From contig DIHJ01000087.1 in NCBI GenBank assembly GCA_002420105.1, positions 1 to 17,347 of the forward strand: a stretch of DNA of 17,347 nt, written 5' to 3'. The notes beneath the pieces were generated by a model. That model made no database searches and was not told the DNA's origin. It saw nothing but the letters and a program-made list of their open reading frames with translations. How positions within the stretch are numbered: the stretch's first letter is position 1; every line of letters begins with the position of its first letter. Source of the DNA: Nitrospira sp. UBA5699 (lineage in GTDB: Bacteria; Nitrospirota; Nitrospiria; Nitrospirales; Nitrospiraceae). The position numbers were made by a program, and so were the translations under genes. Of the stretch, positions 13,364 to 17,347 are shown in pieces.

Positions 13364-15777
13364 CCGCTACGCCGACGATTGAGCCGATGATGCGGCGCGG
13401 ATCACCGGCCGACAAAGTCGAGGACAAGGATCGGACTGGCCAGGCGCGTGCGAGTTTCTCTGTCGGGGGGATGACCTGCGCGGCCTGCCAGGCCAGGGTC
13501 CAACGGGCGCTCGAGCGGGAGGCCGGCGTGCTCGATGCCTCGGTGAACCTTCTGATGAAGAACGCGACCGTGCATTATGACCCGGCGACCACGTCGCCGG
13601 AGTCGCTTGCCGTCCTCGTACGCCGCATGGGGTACGAAGCGGACGTCATGGCGCCGGGACAGACGGCTGCGGAAGAACAGGCGGCCAGAGAGCGAGCACA
13701 GGACGAAGAGTTTCTGAACCTGCGATTGAAGGCGGTCGCGAGCGGAGTCATCGGGCTCCTGGCGATGGTGCTCTCGATGCCGCTGATGGCGGGGGGAGGA
13801 AGCGGACACGGACCCGCTCGGGATCCCTTCATGCAATGGGCCATGGACGCGTTGGCGCCGACTCTGGTAACGGTGGTTCCCCGGCTCTTTTCGATCCCGA
13901 CGCCAGTGCTGTCGTACAGCTTGCTTCTGGCCACCCTCGCGGTGATGGGGTGGGCGGGGCGGCATTTTTATGTGCGGGCCTGGGCCGCGTTCCGGCACCA
14001 TGCGGCGGACATGAATACGCTGGTCGCGGTGGGGACCGGGGCGGCGTTCCTCTATTCCCTTATCGTGACCGTGGCGCCCGGGTTCTTCCTCTCCCGGGGC
14101 GTCGCCCCCGACCTCTATTACGAAGCCGTCATCATGATCATCGCGCTGATTCTGACAGGCAACACGCTGGAAGCCAGGGCCAAGCGGCAGACGTCCCTCG
14201 CCTTGCGGGGCCTCGCATCCCTGCAGCCCAAGACCGCACGGGTCGTCGGAGACAATGCCGACACGGATGTGCCGGTTGAAGAGGTTCGTCCCGGAGACCT
14301 GGTGTTGGTCCGCCCCGGCGAGCGCATTCCGGTGGACGGCGAAGTGATCTCCGGCCGCAGCACCGTGGATGAGTCGATGCTGACCGGCGAGCCGCTGCCA
14401 GTTGCGAAAGAGGCGGGTGATCGCATAATCGGAGGCACGATCAACAAGACCGGGGCGATACGGTACCGGGCGACCACAGTGGGAACGGAGAGCGTGCTTG
14501 CGCACATCATGTCCCTGATGCGCGACGCGCAGGGCTCGCGTGCTCCGATCCAGAAACTGGCCGATCGCGTGAGCGGGATCTTCGTGCCGATCGTCCTGTC
14601 GCTTGCGGTTGCAACGTTCGTGGTCTGGTTCGTCGCGGCGGACACGGCTCCGGCGGTCCGGGCCGTCGCTGCGGCAGTCGCGGTGTTGATCATCGCCTGC
14701 CCCTGCGCCATGGGTCTCGCCGTGCCGACGGCGGTGATGGTGGCGACGGGGAGAGGCGCTCAGCTCGGCGTCCTGATGAAAGGCGGGGAAGCGCTGCAAC
14801 GGGCGAGCGCAGTGACCACCGTCGTCCTCGACAAGACCGGTACGGTGACGGAGGGAGTTCCCTCCGTCACGGATCTGGCGGTGGACGAACGGTCCGGCTG
14901 GTCCGAACCGTCCCTTCTGCGGCTTGTCGCCGCCGTGGAGGCGTCCTCCGAGCACCCACTCGCAGATGCGATCGTGCGCTACGCCCGGGCCCAGCAGATC
15001 GACCGGGCGAGGGTCGAGTCGTTCGAGGCGTTGAGCGGGCGCGGCGCGACCGGCGTCGTCGAGGGCCATGCGGTGGCAGTGGGCAATGCCGGTCTGATGG
15101 CAGACTTTGCCGTCGACACAAGTGCGGCGGCGGCGGAGGCCGACCGGTGGGCGGGGCAGGGCAAGACGCCGGTCTATGTCGCGATCGACGGCCGGTTCGC
15201 CGCCTTGATGGCGGTCGCCGATCCGGTGAAGGCCGGTTCGCCGGAGGCGATCATGAACCTGAAACGGCTGGGCCTGGCGGTCGTCATGCTGACGGGCGAT
15301 CATCATAGGACGGCTGAGGCGGTGGCGTGGATGAACGGGATCAACAGGGTGGTGGCCGGCGTTCTGCCGGAGGGCAAGGTGACGGAGATCAAACGGCTTC
15401 AGGAGGCAGGGGAAGTGGTGGCGATGGTCGGGGACGGCATCAACGATGCGCCGGCGCTGGCTCAAGCCGACGTCGGCATCGCCGTCGGGACCGGGGCGGA
15501 CATCGCCAAGGAGGCAAGCGACGTCACCTTGATGCGGTCGGATCTGCGGGCGGTCGTCTCCACGATTCTGCTCGCCCGCCGGACGATGCGGGTGATGAAG
15601 CAGAACCTGTTCTGGGCCTTCATCTACAACGTCGTCGGGATTCCGGTCGCGGCCGGTGTTCTGTATCCGGTCTTCGGGCTGTTGCTCAGCCCGATCCTGG
15701 CCAGCGCCGCCATGGCGTTCAGTTCCGTCAGCGTCCTGTCCAACAGTTTACGAATTCAAGCGGCACGGGGACTGTGA
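13360..15777 (+). CDS. copA: CopA-type Cu(I)-exporting P1B-ATPase
   Basis: The product is 805 aa. An N-terminal HMA domain holds GMTCAAC (Cys40, Cys43). The membrane core has the ion site CPC (447-449), the phosphorylation motif DKTGT (Asp491), the actuator TGEP, the nucleotide-binding SEHPLADAIV and the hinge GDGINDAP (691-698). The last two spans carry FIYNVVG and MAFSSVSVLSNS; the YN and MxxSS patterns mark the P1B-1 Cu(I)/Ag(I) class. It should export Cu(I) from the cytoplasm. I chose ATG 13360, with GGAGG at about 13350-13354, over the open frame from 13174, which overlaps the chaperone gene. Only one HMA domain is fused; the second is the separate chaperone. Confidence 0.96.
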   Translation: MTATPTIEPMMRRGSPADKVEDKDRTGQARASFSVGGMTCAACQARVQRALEREAGVLDASVNLLMKNATVHYDPATTSPESLAVLVRRMGYEADVMAPGQTAAEEQAARERAQDEEFLNLRLKAVASGVIGLLAMVLSMPLMAGGGSGHGPARDPFMQWAMDALAPTLVTVVPRLFSIPTPVLSYSLLLATLAVMGWAGRHFYVRAWAAFRHHAADMNTLVAVGTGAAFLYSLIVTVAPGFFLSRGVAPDLYYEAVIMIIALILTGNTLEARAKRQTSLALRGLASLQPKTARVVGDNADTDVPVEEVRPGDLVLVRPGERIPVDGEVISGRSTVDESMLTGEPLPVAKEAGDRIIGGTINKTGAIRYRATTVGTESVLAHIMSLMRDAQGSRAPIQKLADRVSGIFVPIVLSLAVATFVVWFVAADTAPAVRAVAAAVAVLIIACPCAMGLAVPTAVMVATGRGAQLGVLMKGGEALQRASAVTTVVLDKTGTVTEGVPSVTDLAVDERSGWSEPSLLRLVAAVEASSEHPLADAIVRYARAQQIDRARVESFEALSGRGATGVVEGHAVAVGNAGLMADFAVDTSAAAAEADRWAGQGKTPVYVAIDGRFAALMAVADPVKAGSPEAIMNLKRLGLAVVMLTGDHHRTAEAVAWMNGINRVVAGVLPEGKVTEIKRLQEAGEVVAMVGDGINDAPALAQADVGIAVGTGADIAKEASDVTLMRSDLRAVVSTILLARRTMRVMKQNLFWAFIYNVVGIPVAAGVLYPVFGLLLSPILASAAMAFSSVSVLSNSLRIQAARGL

Positions 15778-16042
15778 ACCTCCCGCGTCCGCCGATGAAA
15801 GTGAGAACTGCCGAGACTTCGGCAGACGCCGACATATCGGCGCTGCGGATTTCGGCAGTCCTCGTGCTTTCGAGCAGAGAAATACAAACGGCTGAACTTC
15901 CAACGGGTTACGCCATCGAGTCGAGGAGTGTTTCTGGAACGGCCCTTGCGGATCCATCGGCTCACTCGTCACGGGTCAGATGGAACAACTCAGGCAAGAG
16001 TGGGAGCGAGAGTAAGGAAAGGGATCGCTAAGCAGGAACGCC
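15778..16042 (+). other. Intergenic region after copA
   Basis: This 265-bp gap is less GC-rich than its neighbours. Its first part holds the nested hairpins listed separately. An open frame runs from ATG 15795 to TAA 16029-16031, but it has no ribosome site, its third positions are not GC-biased, and the hairpins lie inside it, so I do not call it a gene. AGGAA at about 16034-16038 is the ribosome site of the next gene. I found no convincing promoter. Confidence 0.5.
15807..15879 (+). repeat. Cluster of nested and alternative hairpins after copA
   Basis: Hairpin 1 is CTGCCGA-GACT-TCGGCAG (15808-15825). Hairpin 2 is CGCCGA-CATA-TCGGCG (15827-15842). ACTGCCGA (15807-15814) can instead pair with TCGGCAGT at 15852-15859, enclosing hairpin 2. 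Hairpin 3 is TGCT-TTCG-AGCA (15865-15876), extended by CTC/GAG outside. All stems are perfect. The two partners of ACTGCCGA are mutually exclusive, as in a switch, but a REP-like element or a transcript-end structure for copA is as likely. No clear T-run follows. Confidence 0.65.
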
Positions 16043-17011
16043 ATGAACGAGACCATTCACTTCTTAATGCAGTACGGCACGCTGCTGTTGTTCCTCGTCG
16101 TGTTCGTCGAACAGATCGGCCTGCCCTTGCCGGCTCTTCCGGTCCTCGTCGTCGCGGGAGTTCTGGCAGGAACCGGCCATATGAATCTCTGGGCTGCGGC
16201 GGGCGTCACGGTGTTCGCTGCGCTCGCGGCGGATTGGATCTGGTACGAGCTGGGGCGGCGTCAGGGTCGCCGGGTGCTCGATCTGCTCTGCCGCATCTCG
16301 CTGGAACCGGACTCCTGCGTGCGCAGAACGGAGGATTTTTTCATCAAACACGGCCCGCATTCGCTCGTGGCGGCGAAGTTCATTCCCGGGTTGAGCACGA
16401 TTGCGCCGCCCCTTGCGGGGATCGTGGGATTCGGCGCTCCGCTCTTCCTGCTCTATGACGGACTCGGTGCGCTGATCTGGGCCTGGTCCGGCCTGGGGAT
16501 CGGCTATGCGTTCAGCGATCAGATCGAACGGGCCGTTGTCTATGCGGAACAGGTGGCGCCGCTGGCCACCGGCGCGGCCGTCGGCGCGCTGGTGCTCTAC
16601 ATCGCGCACAAGGCCGTGTCCCGTCGCCGGCAGCTCCGCGACGTGCCCCGGATCACGGTCGGACAATTGACGGAAAAACTCCGGACGGAGGAGCCTCCCC
16701 TGCTGATCGACCTGCGGCCGCGTGCGAGCGCAGAGGCGGAGCCGGGGATTCCGAACGCCCTCGTGATGTCCTTGGACGATCTGGCCCGTCGTCACCATGA
16801 GTTGCCCCGCCATCGCGAACTGGTCCTGTACTGCGGGTGCCCGGCGGACGCGTCGAGCGCCCAGGGGACGCTCCTCCTGCACAAGAAGGGATTCACGCGC
16901 GTGTGGCCGCTGGCCGGCGGAATCGAGGCCTGGCGGAAACATGCGGGACCGGTTGAAGGCGGCCGCTACACGGCGCTTCCGTCGGCGACCGTCGGATTGT
17001 CCATGCCATGA
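16043..17011 (+). CDS. DedA-family membrane protein fused to rhodanese domain
   Basis: The product is 322 aa. Residues 1 to about 195 are a DedA/SNARE-associated membrane domain: GTLLLFLVVFVEQIGLPLPA at the start, FFIKHGPHSLVAAKFIPGLS in the conserved loop, and a last span at about 175-195. Family members are proposed lipid or ion transporters or flippases. Residues about 205-305 are a cytoplasmic rhodanese domain (LLIDLRPRASAEAEPGIPNA, LYCGCP, LAGGIEAW). Its catalytic cysteine should be Cys264, with Cys266 beside it. AGGAA at about 16034 precedes ATG 16043. The STAS-like gene follows after 7 bp. Substrates of both domains are unknown. Confidence 0.88.
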   Translation: MNETIHFLMQYGTLLLFLVVFVEQIGLPLPALPVLVVAGVLAGTGHMNLWAAAGVTVFAALAADWIWYELGRRQGRRVLDLLCRISLEPDSCVRRTEDFFIKHGPHSLVAAKFIPGLSTIAPPLAGIVGFGAPLFLLYDGLGALIWAWSGLGIGYAFSDQIERAVVYAEQVAPLATGAAVGALVLYIAHKAVSRRRQLRDVPRITVGQLTEKLRTEEPPLLIDLRPRASAEAEPGIPNALVMSLDDLARRHHELPRHRELVLYCGCPADASSAQGTLLLHKKGFTRVWPLAGGIEAWRKHAGPVEGGRYTALPSATVGLSMP

Positions 17012-17018
17012 GGACCGT

Positions 17019-17321
17019 ATGCTGAAGATCACGATTCAGACGACGGACGATGCCGCGAGGATCGGCTTGGAAGGCCGCCTGACAGGGCCGTGGCTGGCGG
17101 AACTCGATCGGACCTGGCTGGGACTGCACGCGCCCGGCGGGGCTCGCCGCCTCGTGGACCTGACGGGGGTCACGTTCATCGATCGGGAGGGGAAGGCGCT
17201 TCTGACCCGGATGTGGCGGGAAGGGGCCGAATTGCTCGCGGCCGGCTGCTGCACGAAGTCCATCGTCGAAGAGATCACGTCGTCCGGCCGATCCGCTTCC
17301 CGTTCGGAGCGAAAACCATGA
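17019..17321 (+). CDS. STAS-like domain protein without the phosphorylatable serine
   Basis: The product is 100 aa. The pattern ARIGLEGRLTGPWLAEL, RLVDLTGVTFIDREGKALL and MWREGAELLAAG is that of STAS (anti-sigma antagonist-like) domains. In SpoIIAA-type proteins the position after FxD is a serine that is phosphorylated; here FIDREG has Arg and Glu, so control by phosphorylation at that site is not expected. CC near residues 76-77 is a notable pair. AGGA at 17011-17014 lies just before ATG 17019, and the gap to the DedA-rhodanese gene is 7 bp, so the two are probably co-expressed. The C-terminal Ser/Arg-rich tail seems disordered. Confidence 0.75.
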   Translation: MLKITIQTTDDAARIGLEGRLTGPWLAELDRTWLGLHAPGGARRLVDLTGVTFIDREGKALLTRMWREGAELLAAGCCTKSIVEEITSSGRSASRSERKP

Positions 17322-17347
17322 CGGCCGCGACTTGCTAAGCCGGTCAT

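Noticed and set aside
13402..15465. 687-codon open frame on the minus strand opposite copA
   Set aside because: It is an antisense shadow of a strongly conserved ATPase gene; the His/Arg-rich product has no motif.
15795..16031. 78-aa open frame between copA and the DedA-rhodanese gene
   Set aside because: It has no ribosome site, no GC bias at third positions and no recognisable motif, and its first part is the hairpin cluster.
17318..17338. Six-codon ORF overlapping the stop of the STAS-like gene (ATGA)
   Set aside because: It is too short to support as a gene, and the window ends nine bases later.
1..17347. CRISPR array, tRNA, rRNA, transposase or att-like repeats
   Set aside because: No regularly spaced repeats, cloverleaf-like sequences, rRNA motifs or recombinase genes were seen in reading the window.

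Overview
The window is 17.3 kb of GC-rich DNA (roughly two thirds G+C by eye). Every gene I can support lies on the plus strand, tightly packed, with many ATGA/GTGA stop-start overlaps. The gene content suggests a Gram-negative, metabolically versatile environmental bacterium: PQQ synthesis plus an exported PQQ-type dehydrogenase, a sigma-54 enhancer-binding protein, exported cytochrome c, double CDGSH protein and copper efflux. Nitrospirota is my leading guess, but the sequence alone does not prove a lineage. I see no rRNA, tRNA, CRISPR array, transposase or integrase.

Layout. (1) 1-3011: the 3' end of a probable NmrA-like NAD(P)-binding protein, then a compact run of pirin, a FrnE-type DsbA-fold protein, a VOC protein, a 130-aa helical protein of unknown function and a second VOC protein. 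(2) 3012-4252: an intergenic stretch, an exported mono-haem cytochrome c, a double-CDGSH Fe-S protein, and a 288-bp gap with a perfect 9-bp hairpin and a coding-like fragment. (3) 4253-4807: an in-frame chimera of an HlyD-type membrane fusion protein N-terminus and an ABC-2 permease C-terminus. It looks like the scar of a deletion that removed the middle of a YhiI-RbbA-YhhJ-type efflux operon. (4) 5021-9389: a complete pqqABCDE cluster, a possible 25-codon linker ORF, and an exported sorbosone/glucose dehydrogenase-like protein that would use the PQQ made upstream. (5) 9544-10650: a Rieske domain fused to a flavodoxin-like FMN domain. (6) 10770-12857: a GAF-GAF-AAA+-Fis sigma-54 activator with a cysteine cluster in its second GAF domain. 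(7) 12987-15777: a copper module of CopZ-like chaperone, small one-TM protein and CopA-type Cu(I) ATPase. It is preceded by an inverted repeat and a sigma-54-like -24/-12 element that the upstream activator could act on. (8) 15778-16042: a non-coding stretch with nested hairpins. (9) 16043-17321: a DedA-rhodanese fusion and a STAS-like protein.

How the parts fit. The PQQ block reads as one translationally coupled unit from precursor peptide to probable user enzyme. Its unusual points are a PqqA with a long tail and a PqqC with glutamine where the oxygen-pocket histidine (His84, Klebsiella numbering) normally sits. The activator plus copper operon is the most testable regulatory hypothesis. 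The HlyD/ABC-2 chimera is the clearest evidence of genome rearrangement.
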